Assembly (NCBI RefSeq): GCF_014023125.1
Contig: NZ_CP048914.1
Span: 644,698 to 708,697 of the forward strand
Source of the DNA: Candidatus Xianfuyuplasma coldseepsis
GTDB lineage: Bacteria; Bacillota_I; Bacilli_A; Izemoplasmatales; Izemoplasmataceae
Reading direction: 5' to 3'
Length of the DNA: 64,000 nt
Under the pieces are notes generated by a model. That model was not told where the DNA came from. It ran no database searches and worked only from the letters and a program-made list of their open reading frames with translations. Below, in pieces: positions 16,707-26,874 of the stretch; position 1 is the stretch's first letter, and each line of letters begins with the position of its first letter. The translations under genes were made by a program, and so were the position numbers.

Positions 16707-17630
16707 ATGAAATCAATTATTGAGGAAATACAATTTATTAAAAAGCGAAATAAAATCTTGCGCCAGCTCGAAGAGCTTGCTGAACAGGAAGGGATGCTAC
16801 GTGTAGAAAGTGATGCGTTTGAGGAATATACTTCTTATGTACAATCGAATCCGAGACAGGATGCAAACAAACTGGTTAAGGTAGCGGATCTACAAGGCGA
16901 CGTCTATCTGTTAAAGCCAGACATCACAACCAACCTTATCAAACAGGTAATCCCACGGATGGAACAAGACCTTGGTTTATCCCTCTACTATCTGGATACA
17001 GTATATGCCTTTAATGATTTTGGATCGATTACACCTACTCGACAATTTGGAATTGAAGTCATTGGTGCATCTCAAATCGATGAGGATTTTCGTTTAATCT
17101 CATTCATTACACGGCTATTCGATCAGTACAATATTACATACAATATCGAGCTTGGGAATCAGCAATGGATTAATGATGTGATTGAACAATTACAAGCATC
17201 CAAAACCATTGCCAATCTAATAAAAAAAGCCCTGATTGATAAAAACAAGGAAGGCATCAAACAATATGTTAGCAATCCAGGGTATCAAACCCTCCTACTA
17301 ACTGTGATTCAACGTCAAAATGATATCCCAGCGTATATAGATATCATTCAACAATATAACCTTCCTAAAACATTACACACGCAATTATTGGAACTACATG
17401 AACTTGTTAACCGATTGGATAATCCCAATATCGAGGTCGATTTATCATTACTAAATGAGTTTGATTATTATAACGGCATTATCTATCGTGGATACGTTAA
17501 CTCCTATAAAACCAATATTCTTCGTGGAGGTCGCTATGACTCGATTACACAAGAGTTTGGAACGTTAACTCCAGCCTTAGGATTTTCGTTGGATGTGGAC
17601 ATCTTTATCAATGAGGTGATTACCAAATGA
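16707..17630 (+). CDS. hisZ: ATP phosphoribosyltransferase regulatory subunit
   Basis: A HisRS-like subunit that pairs with short-form HisG and confers His feedback on the first step of histidine synthesis. It has 307 residues and a class II synthetase-like fold. The motif 2-like region (P-T-R-Q-F-G-I-E-V-I-G) and late F-D-Y-Y-N-G-I-I-Y-R-G-Y and G-G-R-Y-D motifs are recognisable. The start is ATG 16707 with AAAGGATG upstream, just after the attenuator. In-frame codons further upstream lie inside the terminator. First structural gene of the operon; it overlaps hisG by 4 nt. Confidence 0.93.
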   Translation: MKSIIEEIQFIKKRNKILRQLEELAEQEGMLRVESDAFEEYTSYVQSNPRQDANKLVKVADLQGDVYLLKPDITTNLIKQVIPRMEQDLGLSLYYLDTVYAFNDFGSITPTRQFGIEVIGASQIDEDFRLISFITRLFDQYNITYNIELGNQQWINDVIEQLQASKTIANLIKKALIDKNKEGIKQYVSNPGYQTLLLTVIQRQNDIPAYIDIIQQYNLPKTLHTQLLELHELVNRLDNPNIEVDLSLLNEFDYYNGIIYRGYVNSYKTNILRGGRYDSITQEFGTLTPALGFSLDVDIFINEVITK

Positions 17631-18253
17631 ATTCAAGATTAACCATTGCCCTCCCAAAAGGTCGGCTTGCACAACAAGTATTGAAAAAATTAAACGCACA
17701 AGGATTACCAATCACGATTAACCCATCATCACGCGTCTTAATTCAGACAGATGAAAACAACTATGAATACATGTTTGTCAAACCCAGTGATGTCATCACT
17801 TATGTCGAAGAAGGTGTTTGTGATATTGGGTTCGTCGGTTCTGATAGTATCCTCGAAGAACGGAAAGATATTTATGAACTTGTCGATCTCAAAATCGGTG
17901 TATGTAAAATGGTCATTGCTGGTAAAGACAATGATATTTTAGAAAAGTCATCCACAATCCGTGTTGCGAGTAAATATCCCTACATTGCGAAAACAGCATG
18001 TACCGACATGGGAATAAATGCAACCATCGTTAAACTAAATGGTAGTGTGGAACTCGGACCACTCGTTGGTTTAAGCGATGTCATCGTTGATATATATGAG
18101 ACTGGCAATACATTAAAAGCAAATAATCTTCAAGTTCTCAAGGAACTATTTGATATCAGTACACGCTTAATTGCAAACAAAGCAAGTTTCCGTCGTAAAC
18201 GACAGATTATAGAACGGATTATTACAATCCTAGATGAAGAGGTGTCACCATGA
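17627..18253 (+). CDS. hisG: ATP phosphoribosyltransferase, short form
   Basis: Catalyses ATP plus PRPP to phosphoribosyl-ATP, the committed step of histidine synthesis. The 208 residues lack the C-terminal regulatory domain, as expected with HisZ present. Motifs: A-L-P-K-G-R-L at the N-terminus, D-I-G-F-V-G-S-D near residue 66, and the PRPP loop V-D-I-Y-E-T-G-N-T-L near 147. It overlaps both neighbours by 4 nt (ATGA type). Confidence 0.97.
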   Translation: MNSRLTIALPKGRLAQQVLKKLNAQGLPITINPSSRVLIQTDENNYEYMFVKPSDVITYVEEGVCDIGFVGSDSILEERKDIYELVDLKIGVCKMVIAGKDNDILEKSSTIRVASKYPYIAKTACTDMGINATIVKLNGSVELGPLVGLSDVIVDIYETGNTLKANNLQVLKELFDISTRLIANKASFRRKRQIIERIITILDEEVSP

Positions 18254-19530
18254 TTACAACCTATACAAAAGAAGAATTTATCAACCTTCCCAAGGAAAAA
18301 ACAGCGTTTAATTCTAAACAAATCAATACGGTTAAACAGATCATAAACGATGTTCAACTGCGGCAAGATGATGCCTTACGAGAATACACCCTTCTGTTTG
18401 ATAAGGTAGATATCGAAAATTTTAAGATTTCCCAAGATCAAATCGATGTAGCCTATCAAACCTGTGATCCATTATTGCGACAAGATTTGGAAATCGCGTT
18501 TCAAAACATTCTTTCATACCATGAACAACAACGTCAAAAAGGGTATCAAATATCACTCGATGATGACAGCTACATAGGACAATTAATCCGACCGATTGAA
18601 CGTGTTGGAATCTATGTCCCTGGTGGTACCGCAGCATACCCATCAACGGTTCTGATGAATGCGGCACCAGCAATTATTGCCGGTGTCAAAGAGATTGCGA
18701 TGATTTCTCCACCAACCACGAACAAAACGATCGCCCCAATTATTCTAGTAGCAGCTAAAATTGCTGGTATCAATGAAATCTATCAAATCGGTGGTGCACA
18801 AGGCATTGCCGCGTTAGCATACGGTACGCCATCGATTCCTAAAGTGAATAAGATTGTTGGTCCTGGGAATATCTATGTGGCTTTGGCAAAACGTGAAGTC
18901 TATGGAACCGTTGGCATTGATATGATTGCAGGACCAAGTGAAATCATGATATATGCTGATGAATCCTCCAATCCTCGATTCATTGCTGCAGATTTGCTCA
19001 GTCAAGCGGAGCATGACATCCTTGCTCGACCACTACTTGTGACCACATCTCCTATCATTATTCCTCTTGTACAAGAAGAACTCTCAAAACAATTAGCACA
19101 ACTCTCACGACAACAAATTGCAATTCAGTCCCTACGTGATTATGGTGCAATCATTCTTGTCGACAATGAAGCGGAAGCCATCGAGATGATCAACCGTGTC
19201 GCACCTGAACATCTTGAATTATTACAACAAAATCCAGAGAAGTCGATTCCTCAGATTCAAAATGCCGGGGCAATCTTTGTTGGTCCCTATAGTCCTGAGC
19301 CACTTGGCGATTATATGGCAGGACCAAATCACACATTACCAACAAGTGGAACTGCCACATTCTCCTCGGCATTATCAGTTGGTGATTTCATAACCAAAAC
19401 ATCCGTCATTTCTTATTCAAAAGCACGTCTATATCAAGCAAAAGACCGTATTGTGCGCATCGCTACCAAAGAGGGTTTAACCGCTCATGCCAATGCCATA
19501 TCTGTGAGGTATACCAATGAAAACGAATAA
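18250..19530 (+). CDS. hisD: Histidinol dehydrogenase
   Basis: A zinc enzyme oxidising L-histidinol to L-histidine with two NAD+, 426 residues. Visible landmarks are Y-V-P-G-G-T-A-A-Y-P-S near residue 120, G-P-G-N-I-Y-V-A near 203, the zinc-ligand segment L-S-Q-A-E-H-D near 255, A-P-E-H-L-E near 318 and G-P-N-H-T-L-P-T near 357. It overlaps hisG by 4 nt and hisC by 14 nt. Confidence 0.97.
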   Translation: MITTYTKEEFINLPKEKTAFNSKQINTVKQIINDVQLRQDDALREYTLLFDKVDIENFKISQDQIDVAYQTCDPLLRQDLEIAFQNILSYHEQQRQKGYQISLDDDSYIGQLIRPIERVGIYVPGGTAAYPSTVLMNAAPAIIAGVKEIAMISPPTTNKTIAPIILVAAKIAGINEIYQIGGAQGIAALAYGTPSIPKVNKIVGPGNIYVALAKREVYGTVGIDMIAGPSEIMIYADESSNPRFIAADLLSQAEHDILARPLLVTTSPIIIPLVQEELSKQLAQLSRQQIAIQSLRDYGAIILVDNEAEAIEMINRVAPEHLELLQQNPEKSIPQIQNAGAIFVGPYSPEPLGDYMAGPNHTLPTSGTATFSSALSVGDFITKTSVISYSKARLYQAKDRIVRIATKEGLTAHANAISVRYTNENE

Positions 19531-20530
19531 ATATATTACAAGTCTAATACCCTACTCGTCAAAAAAAGTTGATGCATCAATTCTACTAAATGCGAATGAA
19601 ACCACTAACTATTTGTTTCCAGATGGAATCCGTCTTGACTATGACATCGAGCGCTACCCCATCAAAACCCCACAACAACTAATCAATCAATTGGCAGATA
19701 AATACTCCGTACCATCCGCTTCATTGATTCTCGGTAATGGATCCACAGAACTGTTAGAGCTTTCGACACGTACCTTTACCGATATCGGGGATATCATACT
19801 AACACTTGATCCATCGTTTTCAATGTATACTGTCTATTCGCAAGTGGTTGGTTGTACCTTGAAAACCGTATCCGTATTTCAACCGATTGAATCCATCTTT
19901 ACCAACTTACGTGAATTAAATCAACAATTCAATCCTTCCATTGTTTTTATCTGTAATCCGAACAATCCAACGGGAACATTATTACCCCGATCAGAGATTC
20001 TCTCCTTTGTGAAAGAGACCGATGCATTGGTGATTGTCGATGAAGCCTATATGGAATTTGCTAACGAACAAGAAAGTGTTGCCCTTGACACAAAAACCTA
20101 CGACAATCTACTTGTTGCTCGAACATTCTCAAAAGCCTATGGACTTGCCTCTTTACGATTGGGTTATATGATTGGTTCACCCTCAACAATAACTACACTA
20201 TCCAAGGCAAAACTTCCTTATAGTCTAAATGAAGTAACCGCCCGAATAGGATTGCAAGCTTTAGAATATGAATCACGCGTTCAAACATTTGTCTCTTCTG
20301 TCATTACAGAGCGAGACAAACTGTATCAAGAATTGCAGCAATTACCACTTAAAGTACAACCTTCCTTTACTAATTTTTTCTTTGTAGAGAGTACCATTGA
20401 TTTACAGTCAGCACTGCTTAACTATGGTATCTTAATCCGATCATTTCGTAATGGAACATACCGTATTACGATTGGAACGAAAGATGAAAATAAGCAATTA
20501 TTAATAGCCCTTCAGGAGGTATTATCATGA
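19517..20530 (+). CDS. hisC: Histidinol-phosphate aminotransferase
   Basis: A PLP class I/II aminotransferase converting imidazole-acetol phosphate and glutamate to histidinol phosphate, 337 residues. Motifs: N-E-T-T-N near residue 27, L-G-N-G-S-T-E-L near 74, C-N-P-N-N-P-T-G near 147, D-E-A-Y near 178 and the PLP lysine in T-F-S-K-A-Y-G-L-A-S-L-R-L-G. Slightly shorter than typical members (about 350-360). An AGGAGG at its 3' end serves hisB. Confidence 0.95.
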   Translation: MKTNKYITSLIPYSSKKVDASILLNANETTNYLFPDGIRLDYDIERYPIKTPQQLINQLADKYSVPSASLILGNGSTELLELSTRTFTDIGDIILTLDPSFSMYTVYSQVVGCTLKTVSVFQPIESIFTNLRELNQQFNPSIVFICNPNNPTGTLLPRSEILSFVKETDALVIVDEAYMEFANEQESVALDTKTYDNLLVARTFSKAYGLASLRLGYMIGSPSTITTLSKAKLPYSLNEVTARIGLQALEYESRVQTFVSSVITERDKLYQELQQLPLKVQPSFTNFFFVESTIDLQSALLNYGILIRSFRNGTYRITIGTKDENKQLLIALQEVLS

Positions 20531-21108
20531 GAACATCGTCCTTATCACGACAAACAACCGAAACCGACATATCGATTCAACTGAATCTAGACGGGTCGAA
20601 CAACACCAATATTTCCACAGGTATTCCCTTCTTTGATCACATGTTAACAGCCCTTGCATTCTACGCAAATTGGGATATAAATCTCACTGCAAAAGGCGAT
20701 TTAACGATTGATGATCATCATACCGTTGAAGATATTGGCATTGTCTTAGGAACCGTATTTAGACAAGCCCTTGGGTCCAAAACGGGAATCACCCGTTTTG
20801 CGGATACATTCACACCGATGGATGAAGCTTTAGTTCAAGTCGTTATCGATATCTCCAATCGTCCCTATTTGGCATTTATTTCACCCTTTAAACGGGAACA
20901 AATCGGTGGGTTATCACTCGAAAATATTAAGGAATTTCTATATGCCTTTGTCATGGAAGCACGGATAACACTTCACATCAATGTTTCACGTGGAACAAAT
21001 GATCACCACATCGCTGAAGCCATCTTTAAAGGCTTAGGTAGAACTTTGTATCAAGCAAGTGTACTATCCCGTGATATCCTACCTTCCACAAAAGGTGTCT
21101 TAGAATGA
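20527..21108 (+). CDS. hisB: Imidazoleglycerol-phosphate dehydratase
   Basis: A manganese enzyme dehydrating imidazole-glycerol phosphate to imidazole-acetol phosphate. The 193 residues are the monofunctional form, without the phosphatase domain of the enterobacterial fusion. Metal-binding repeats D-D-H-H-T-V-E-D near residue 59 and N-D-H-H-I-A-E-A near 158, plus F-F-D-H-M-L, are intact. The missing phosphatase activity is supplied by the PHP-type hisK downstream. Confidence 0.97.
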   Translation: MRTSSLSRQTTETDISIQLNLDGSNNTNISTGIPFFDHMLTALAFYANWDINLTAKGDLTIDDHHTVEDIGIVLGTVFRQALGSKTGITRFADTFTPMDEALVQVVIDISNRPYLAFISPFKREQIGGLSLENIKEFLYAFVMEARITLHINVSRGTNDHHIAEAIFKGLGRTLYQASVLSRDILPSTKGVLE

Positions 21109-21707
21109 TTGTCATCATTGATTATGATGTTGGGAACCTTCAATCGCTGCAACAAGGATTCTCCCGTGCCAACATGGAGACGATCATCTCCAATGATTCC
21201 GACATTATTCAACAAGCAGATGTTTTAATTCTTCCAGGCGTGGGTGCCTTTCCCGATGCGATGAAGGATCTCAAACAAACTGGTTTAATTCCAATTATCG
21301 ATCAACATGTCGCTAACGGTAAACTCTTGGTTGGTATCTGTCTTGGAATGCAGCTTTTATTTGAAGCTAGTGAAGAGTTTACGTATACAGAAGGTCTGGG
21401 TTATATTGATGGCACAGTCAAAGCGTTAAACATTCCTTACAAAGTTCCACATATGGGATGGAATGATCTAACCGTCATCAAAGAAGACCCGATCACTTGC
21501 ACCATCTCAAATGGTGACTACGTCTATTTTATCCACTCGTACTATGTCAACACATCACTAGAGAATGTCATTGCCTATACCAATTACGGTGTCGACATTC
21601 CCGCAATCGTCCGTAAAAAGAATATTATTGGTATGCAGTTTCATCCAGAGAAAAGTGGACGGGTGGGGCTTCGACTATTACAAGCAATCAAGGAGATGAT
21701 TCGATGA
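21105..21707 (+). CDS. hisH: Imidazole glycerol phosphate synthase, glutaminase subunit
   Basis: A class I glutamine amidotransferase supplying ammonia to HisF, 200 residues. L-P-G-V-G-A-F near residue 44, the nucleophile Cys in G-I-C-L-G-M-Q near 78, and the His-Glu pair in F-H-P-E-K-S-G near 180 complete the triad. It overlaps hisB and hisA by 4 nt each. Confidence 0.97.
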   Translation: MIVIIDYDVGNLQSLQQGFSRANMETIISNDSDIIQQADVLILPGVGAFPDAMKDLKQTGLIPIIDQHVANGKLLVGICLGMQLLFEASEEFTYTEGLGYIDGTVKALNIPYKVPHMGWNDLTVIKEDPITCTISNGDYVYFIHSYYVNTSLENVIAYTNYGVDIPAIVRKKNIIGMQFHPEKSGRVGLRLLQAIKEMIR

Positions 21708-22435
21708 TTATTTTCCCAGCAATTGATATCAAAAATGGAGCTTGTGTTCGATTACAACAAGGGGACTTTACAACAAGCACAACCTATCGTGATAACCCCG
21801 TGCAAGTAGCCCAAGAATATGAACGTGATGGAGCATCGTGGATTCACATTATTGATTTAGATGGTGCCGAGACTGGAAACAATACCAATATCCTTGTCAT
21901 AAAGGATATCGTTGAACAGACCAGTATAAAGATTCAAGTGGGCGGTGGCATTCGCAGTGAGGAAACCATTCGTACATTACTGGATATCGGTGTCACAAGA
22001 GTCATTGTAGGTACGTTTGCTTTGAAACAACCACAAGCACTCCAACGACTACTAGTAGATTATCCGAATCAAATAATTGTCTCTGTGGATAGTAAGGATG
22101 GGTTTGTCACCTACCATGGTTGGCAAGAACAATCCACAAAAACAACACTATCATTTTCTAAAGAGTTAGAAGCTCTAGGAGTACAGACAATCGTCTATAC
22201 CGATATAGCCAAAGATGGAATGATGCAAGGACCGAACATCAACGATTATCAAACCCTACAACAACAGACCTCATTGAATATCATTGCCTCAGGTGGAGTA
22301 TCTACTTATGATGACATCAACACACTACGAGAACTGGGTTTATATGGAGCGATTATTGGTAAAGCACTCTATATTAAACAACTGAACCTAAAGGAGGCAA
22401 TCCGATGCTCGCAAAACGAATCATTCCCTGTTTAG
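21704..22435 (+). CDS. hisA: ProFAR isomerase (HisA)
   Basis: A (beta/alpha)8 isomerase converting ProFAR to PRFAR, 243 residues. P-A-I-D-I-K-N-G holds the catalytic Asp near residue 8; G-G-G-I-R near 81 and the second Asp in Y-T-D-I-A-K-D-G-M near 166 are intact. Its last 31 nt overlap the hisF start, so it extends about ten residues beyond a usual short overlap. The AAAGGAGG for hisF lies inside hisA. Confidence 0.96.
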   Translation: MIIFPAIDIKNGACVRLQQGDFTTSTTYRDNPVQVAQEYERDGASWIHIIDLDGAETGNNTNILVIKDIVEQTSIKIQVGGGIRSEETIRTLLDIGVTRVIVGTFALKQPQALQRLLVDYPNQIIVSVDSKDGFVTYHGWQEQSTKTTLSFSKELEALGVQTIVYTDIAKDGMMQGPNINDYQTLQQQTSLNIIASGGVSTYDDINTLRELGLYGAIIGKALYIKQLNLKEAIRCSQNESFPV

Positions 22436-23166
22436 ATGTCCGTGACGGACGAGTTGTCAAAGGAACAAAATTCACCAATATCCACGATGTGGATGATCCG
22501 AAAGTTCTCGGTAAACGCTACAGTGAAGACGGCGCTGATGAACTGGTATTTTATGACATCACCGCTTCCCATGAAGAGCGTCAAACATCTCTCGAGTTTG
22601 TCGAACAAGTTGCCTTAGAAATCAATATCCCCTTTTGTGTTGGAGGCGGTATTCGAACGATGGACGATATCAAAACCATCCTTCGCAAGGGAGCCGACAA
22701 AGTATCGTTAAACTCCGGGGCCCTTGATAATCCATCCTTGATTCAAGAAGCATCCCAAAAATATGGTGCCCAGTGTATTGTCTTATCAATCGATGTCAAA
22801 GAAGAAAACGGCCAATATCTTGTCTATCGTAATGGCGGTCGGATCAACACCCGTATTGATGCGATTGAATGGGCGAAACAAGGTGTTGCCTTAGGTGCTG
22901 GTGAACTCGTCATCAACAGCATCAATTACGATGGGATGAAGAACGGATTTGACATCACCCTATTAAACAAAATAACAGCTGTTGTCAATGTTCCTGTAAT
23001 TGCCTCTGGCGGTGCAGGATCAATAAACGATTTCATCGAACTTGGCAAGCGTACTACCGCAGATGGATTTCTCGCTGCTAGTGTATTCCATTTCGGAGAA
23101 ATAAATATTCCGACATTAAAAGAGACGCTGAACCGCGAAGGTATCAGTGTCCGGATTGAGAGGTAA
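22405..23166 (+). CDS. hisF: Imidazole glycerol phosphate synthase, cyclase subunit
   Basis: A (beta/alpha)8 cyclase using HisH-derived ammonia to give imidazole-glycerol phosphate and AICAR, 253 residues. The N-terminus [17 protein letters not shown] carries the catalytic Asp; F-C-V-G-G-G-I-R and the later I-N-S-I-N-Y-D-G-M region carry the other. ATG 22405 has AAAGGAGG 7 nt upstream. Confidence 0.97.
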   Translation: MLAKRIIPCLDVRDGRVVKGTKFTNIHDVDDPKVLGKRYSEDGADELVFYDITASHEERQTSLEFVEQVALEINIPFCVGGGIRTMDDIKTILRKGADKVSLNSGALDNPSLIQEASQKYGAQCIVLSIDVKEENGQYLVYRNGGRINTRIDAIEWAKQGVALGAGELVINSINYDGMKNGFDITLLNKITAVVNVPVIASGGAGSINDFIELGKRTTADGFLAASVFHFGEINIPTLKETLNREGISVRIER

Positions 23167-23169
23167 CGT

Positions 23170-23766
23170 ATGAATATTACATTTAACAAAGAAGAACTTG
23201 TCCCCGTCATTGTTCAAGATTATCGAACGGGTGAAGTCTTAATGCTTGCTTATATGAATCAAGAAGCGTACGACAAAACTGTGGAAACAAACGATATGTA
23301 TTACTTCAGTCGTAGTCGTCAAACCTTATGGCGTAAAGGCGAGACATCCGGTAACACGCAACGCTTGGTATCCCTGTCATATGACTGTGATCAAGATACA
23401 TTATTGGCCGTTGTCAATCAAACCGGTCCAGCCTGCCACACTGGGAATAAATCCTGTTTCTACCGAAGTGTTGTGGGTGAACTAGAAACTAGACAAGATC
23501 CGCTAGTAGCACTGTATGATACGATTCAGGCAAAACAACGGAATCCGGATGAAGGATATACATCCTACTTGTTTGACAAAGGATTGGATAAGATCTTGAA
23601 AAAAGTTGGTGAGGAAACCAGTGAAGTCATTATCGCATCAAAAAATAATAATGAGGAAACCATCTATGAAATCAGTGACTTATTCTATCACGTGTTGGTG
23701 TTGATGGCGAATCAAGGAATTACCCTTCCCGATATCTATAAGGAACTCGCATCACGACGAAAATGA
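23170..23766 (+). CDS. hisI: Bifunctional phosphoribosyl-AMP cyclohydrolase / phosphoribosyl-ATP pyrophosphatase
   Basis: A HisIE fusion of 198 residues performing steps 2 and 3 of histidine synthesis. The HisI domain (1-105) has the [17 protein letters not shown] segment, D-C-D-Q-D metal site and a Cys pair (A-C-H-T-G, S-C-F-Y). The HisE domain (110-198) has [10 protein letters not shown] and the E-x-x-D-L-x-Y-H helix (E-I-S-D-L-F-Y-H). It follows hisF after 3 nt and overlaps hisK by 4 nt. Confidence 0.97.
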   Translation: MNITFNKEELVPVIVQDYRTGEVLMLAYMNQEAYDKTVETNDMYYFSRSRQTLWRKGETSGNTQRLVSLSYDCDQDTLLAVVNQTGPACHTGNKSCFYRSVVGELETRQDPLVALYDTIQAKQRNPDEGYTSYLFDKGLDKILKKVGEETSEVIIASKNNNEETIYEISDLFYHVLVLMANQGITLPDIYKELASRRK

Positions 23767-24497
23767 TTCCACGCAATCACGACTATCACATCCACACCAA
23801 CTACTCTCCGGATGCTGATCAAGAGGCTACATTTGAGGCCTATATCAACCAAGCTCAAGCACTTGGTCTTACCAAGTTAACCTTCACGGACCATGTGGAT
23901 ATCGATGCCGTTCATCCGTTATTCCATACCCCCATTGATTACAATGCATACCTAAAAGAGTTCAATACCGTTAAACAAACATCCCCCATCGATATTCAAC
24001 TTGGTGTTGAAATTGGTTATCAGTCCCATGTTGTTGAAGAGATTAATACATTCTTGTCCAAATACCCCTTCACACATGTAATCTTATCAATCCACTATCT
24101 CGAACAAAAAGATCTTTATACGCAAGAATACTTCATTGGAAAAACAAAAAGACAAGCCTATCAAACATACTTTGAGACCTGTCTAGATGCCATTGAATCA
24201 ATTGATCAATTTGATGTCTTTGGACATCTTGATTACATTACTCGGTACAGTCCTTATGGTGATTATGACTATGAGGAATATAAGGATATTATTGATCGTA
24301 TACTACAAGCCTTAATCCGTAAGAACAAGGGTCTTGAAATCAATACATCAGGAATTGCAAATGAACAACGAACGTATCCCAAACAAGAGGTCCTTGATCG
24401 CTTTATTGAACTTGGTGGGACAACACTTGTTTACGGGTCGGATGCTCACAAAATTTCGGAACTTGGTCGTTTCTTTATCCAAAAAAAACAGGTTTAA
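23763..24497 (+). CDS. hisK: Histidinol-phosphatase, PHP family
   Basis: A metal-dependent phosphatase hydrolysing histidinol phosphate, 244 residues, PHP domain throughout. Metal ligands appear in D-Y-H-I-H-T-N-Y near residue 6, T-D-H-V-D near 40, I-L-S-I-H-Y near 110, F-G-H-L-D-Y near 155 and the terminal G-S-D-A-H near 226. It is the last gene of the operon and supplies the activity missing from monofunctional HisB. Confidence 0.95.
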   Translation: MIPRNHDYHIHTNYSPDADQEATFEAYINQAQALGLTKLTFTDHVDIDAVHPLFHTPIDYNAYLKEFNTVKQTSPIDIQLGVEIGYQSHVVEEINTFLSKYPFTHVILSIHYLEQKDLYTQEYFIGKTKRQAYQTYFETCLDAIESIDQFDVFGHLDYITRYSPYGDYDYEEYKDIIDRILQALIRKNKGLEINTSGIANEQRTYPKQEVLDRFIELGGTTLVYGSDAHKISELGRFFIQKKQV

Positions 24498-24509
24498 TAA
24501 CCTGTTTTT
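24482..24509. terminator. Bidirectional terminator hisK / degV
   Basis: AAAACAGGTT-TAAT-AACCTGTTTTT closes the his operon and also the convergent degV operon. Its stem core ACAGGT/ACCTGT is the same as in the his attenuator terminator. Confidence 0.88.
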
Positions 24510-24511
24510 AA

Positions 24512-25354
24512 TTACTCTACAAACCAACTGATTCCATATCCTTTTTTTCCAACATGGATACTGAATACAGGTCCTAGATATTCCGTAAATGTAATTTTGC
24601 TTCCTGGGAATTCTTCTAACAGTAGTTCTTGTACTTGAAGCGCACTATCCTTGGAATTCTGACTGGTAATATAGAACGTTACAGTTTTATGTCCTTCTAA
24701 GGATTTACGGATACTATTGACGAAATACTGATGTATTTTTTTATACGTACGTTCACTTTTAACTAGTTCTAATTTTCCCTTGATTACTTCGATAACTGGT
24801 TTGATCCGTAACACCGTTCCAATTGCTGCCCGAGCAACGCTTAGTCGCCCACCTTTGGTTAACGAGAAGAGATTTTCTACCGTAAACATTTGGTGCGATG
24901 TCGCAATGATGGATGTAATCCGTTGAATGATGTCATAGTTGGATTTTTGCTGTTGGACCATCTCAACCAATTCAACCGCGATCATTTCAGTACCATAAGC
25001 ACATAACTGCGTATCAAACAAATGAACTTTATCGGGATCATCAAGCATGTTCTTTGCTAACAATGCACTTTGGAATGTACCACTGATATTTTTTGATAAC
25101 AAGACACAGAAGATCATCTCAGCCCCACCATCAATTAATCGTTGGAACTCGGACAGGAAGTCGCCGGGTGCCGGCTGACTGGTTTTCCACTGGATTCCTT
25201 CATCTTGCTTTGCCCAAATAAAGTCATTGTCAACCGATACTTCTGGATAGGTCTCTGTACCAGCTGTAACATTTAAAGAAACAACTGTAATATCATTGTC
25301 TTCAATCATCTTCTTGGGAATATACACCGTACTATCAATCAATATTTTAACCAT
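24512..25354 (-). CDS. DegV family fatty-acid-binding protein (copy 1)
   Basis: A 280-residue cytoplasmic DegV protein. The family (FakB type) binds a fatty acid and presents it to the kinase FakA for incorporation into phospholipid. N-terminal I-D-S-T-V-Y, T-S-Q-P-A-P-G-D-F near residue 60 and the ligand-site S-G-T-F-Q-S-A near 90 are intact. R-L-S-V-A-R-A-A-I-G-T-V-L-R-I-K-P lies at the domain junction. It is a tandem paralogue of the next upstream gene, 9 nt away. No fakA is in the window. Confidence 0.92.
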   Translation of the reverse strand: MVKILIDSTVYIPKKMIEDNDITVVSLNVTAGTETYPEVSVDNDFIWAKQDEGIQWKTSQPAPGDFLSEFQRLIDGGAEMIFCVLLSKNISGTFQSALLAKNMLDDPDKVHLFDTQLCAYGTEMIAVELVEMVQQQKSNYDIIQRITSIIATSHQMFTVENLFSLTKGGRLSVARAAIGTVLRIKPVIEVIKGKLELVKSERTYKKIHQYFVNSIRKSLEGHKTVTFYITSQNSKDSALQVQELLLEEFPGSKITFTEYLGPVFSIHVGKKGYGISWFVE

Positions 25355-25363
25355 AATTTCTCC

Positions 25364-26209
25364 TTATTCGCTGGTCCACGATACTCCGTATGCATTGGTT
25401 CCTAAGTGAATACTAAACACAGGACCAACATACTCTGAGAACGTAACCTTCGCTTTCGTAAACGTTTCTTCAATAAGCGATTTCAATGTCGATGCATTCT
25501 CCAAGGAATTCTTGGAGACAATGCGAATAATAATGTTTTTTGCACCTTCGGTTGTTCGCTTCATTTCATCTAAAAGTGTCGCCATTACTTTCTTATGGGT
25601 TCTCTCTGAACTATGAATTTCAAGCTTCCCCTTAACCGTATGTAAGATTGGTTTGACACGCAATACAGTACCCACAAGAGCTTTGGCCCGTGATAATCGT
25701 CCTGAGCGCATTAAATGAATGAGGTTCTCTATCGTGAACATAATATAAGAACGATCATTCAATGTATTGATCCGATCAATGATTTCTTGCTCCGACTTCT
25801 TCTGATTGATCATATCAATTAGTTCCAGGGTTAACATCTCATTACCAAAGGCTGCCATCTGCGATTTAAACAGATGAACCTTGTCGGGATCATCCAACAT
25901 CTTCTTGGCAATTTCTGCACTTTGATAGGTTCCACTGAGAGGCTCTGCTAAGGTTAAGACGAAGACTTTATCTGCGCCTTCTTCCAAACACTTCTCATAT
26001 AGATGTAAAAACTCTGCAGGAGACGGTTGTGATGTTGATAGCCGACGATGATGTTTCAATGCATCAAAGACGAATTCATTTTCCGTATCCAGTTCACGAT
26101 GGGTATCATCCCCATCTAGAATATTTAAGCTAGCACGCTTAATATCATATTTCTTAATTTCTTCTTCGGATAGATAAAACGTACTATCCACTACTACTTT
26201 AAATGTCAT
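25364..26209 (-). CDS. DegV family fatty-acid-binding protein (copy 2)
   Basis: A 281-residue DegV/FakB-type protein, paralogue of its neighbour. Conserved V-D-S-T-F-Y-L, T-S-Q-P-S-P-A-E-F, S-G-T-Y-Q-S-A and R-L-S-R-A-K-A-L-V-G-T-V-L-R-V-K-P are visible. The AAAGGAGC ribosome site precedes ATG 26209. It lies between trhA (16-nt gap) and the other degV (9-nt gap), so the three are one operon. Two copies suggest different fatty-acid preferences (inference from known FakB1/FakB2 pairs). Confidence 0.92.
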   Translation of the reverse strand: MTFKVVVDSTFYLSEEEIKKYDIKRASLNILDGDDTHRELDTENEFVFDALKHHRRLSTSQPSPAEFLHLYEKCLEEGADKVFVLTLAEPLSGTYQSAEIAKKMLDDPDKVHLFKSQMAAFGNEMLTLELIDMINQKKSEQEIIDRINTLNDRSYIMFTIENLIHLMRSGRLSRAKALVGTVLRVKPILHTVKGKLEIHSSERTHKKVMATLLDEMKRTTEGAKNIIIRIVSKNSLENASTLKSLIEETFTKAKVTFSEYVGPVFSIHLGTNAYGVSWTSE

Positions 26210-26225
26210 AAATCTGCTCCTTTAT

Positions 26226-26843
26226 TTACAGTATGCCCCACACAGCAAGAAAATGCATAAAACTTCCTAATAATACAAAGATATGCCATACGAAATGGGC
26301 ATATTTGAATCGTGATACATAGAATCCAACTCCCAATGTATAACTGATCCCACCAATCAGTAGGAACCATAAACTGTTTCCAAGATTGGGTTGAATATCA
26401 CTCCAGACCAGGACAACGCTCCACCCCATCAATACATAGAGTGCTAAATGAACGTAGTGAAACTTGTCAATCCAAATCGATTTGAATACAATCCCAGTAA
26501 TGGTAATCAACCATAGTGATCCAAGCAAGATATGCCCGGTAAGGGTATCAGCACACAGTACAATGAATGGTGTGTAGGTACCCGTAATTAATAAGAAAAT
26601 ACTTGAATGATCAAACCGTTGAAAGACACGGTATACTCGTTTCATGTTTTCCGGAAACGAGTGAAACAAGGTACTGGATAAGTACAAAACGATCATCGAT
26701 ACACCAAAAGCAGTACTAACGAGAGCTTCGGTTATCGAGTTGGATTTCACCAACAATAAAATCAAGTAGGTAATGGCGAATAATACCCCTACACCGTGCG
26801 ATACGGCGTTCGCAATTAATTCACCCAACGATGTCTTTTTCAT
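26226..26843 (-). CDS. trhA: Hemolysin III / TrhA family membrane protein
   Basis: A 205-residue, seven-helix PAQR-type membrane protein. Conserved motifs are A-N-A-V-S-H-G-V-G near residue 10, S-S-T-L-F-H-S-F near 56, R-F-D-H-S-S-I-F near 75 and the C-terminal H-F-V-W-H-I-F-V-L with paired His near 186. PAQR proteins bind zinc and act on membrane lipids; in Bacilli the family has been tied to membrane-lipid homeostasis. Its place ahead of two DegV fatty-acid carriers supports a membrane-lipid role here. Confidence 0.9.
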   Translation of the reverse strand: MKKTSLGELIANAVSHGVGVLFAITYLILLLVKSNSITEALVSTAFGVSMIVLYLSSTLFHSFPENMKRVYRVFQRFDHSSIFLLITGTYTPFIVLCADTLTGHILLGSLWLITITGIVFKSIWIDKFHYVHLALYVLMGWSVVLVWSDIQPNLGNSLWFLLIGGISYTLGVGFYVSRFKYAHFVWHIFVLLGSFMHFLAVWGIL

Positions 26844-26874
26844 AGTGTTCTCCTTTTACTCTATCACACATAAT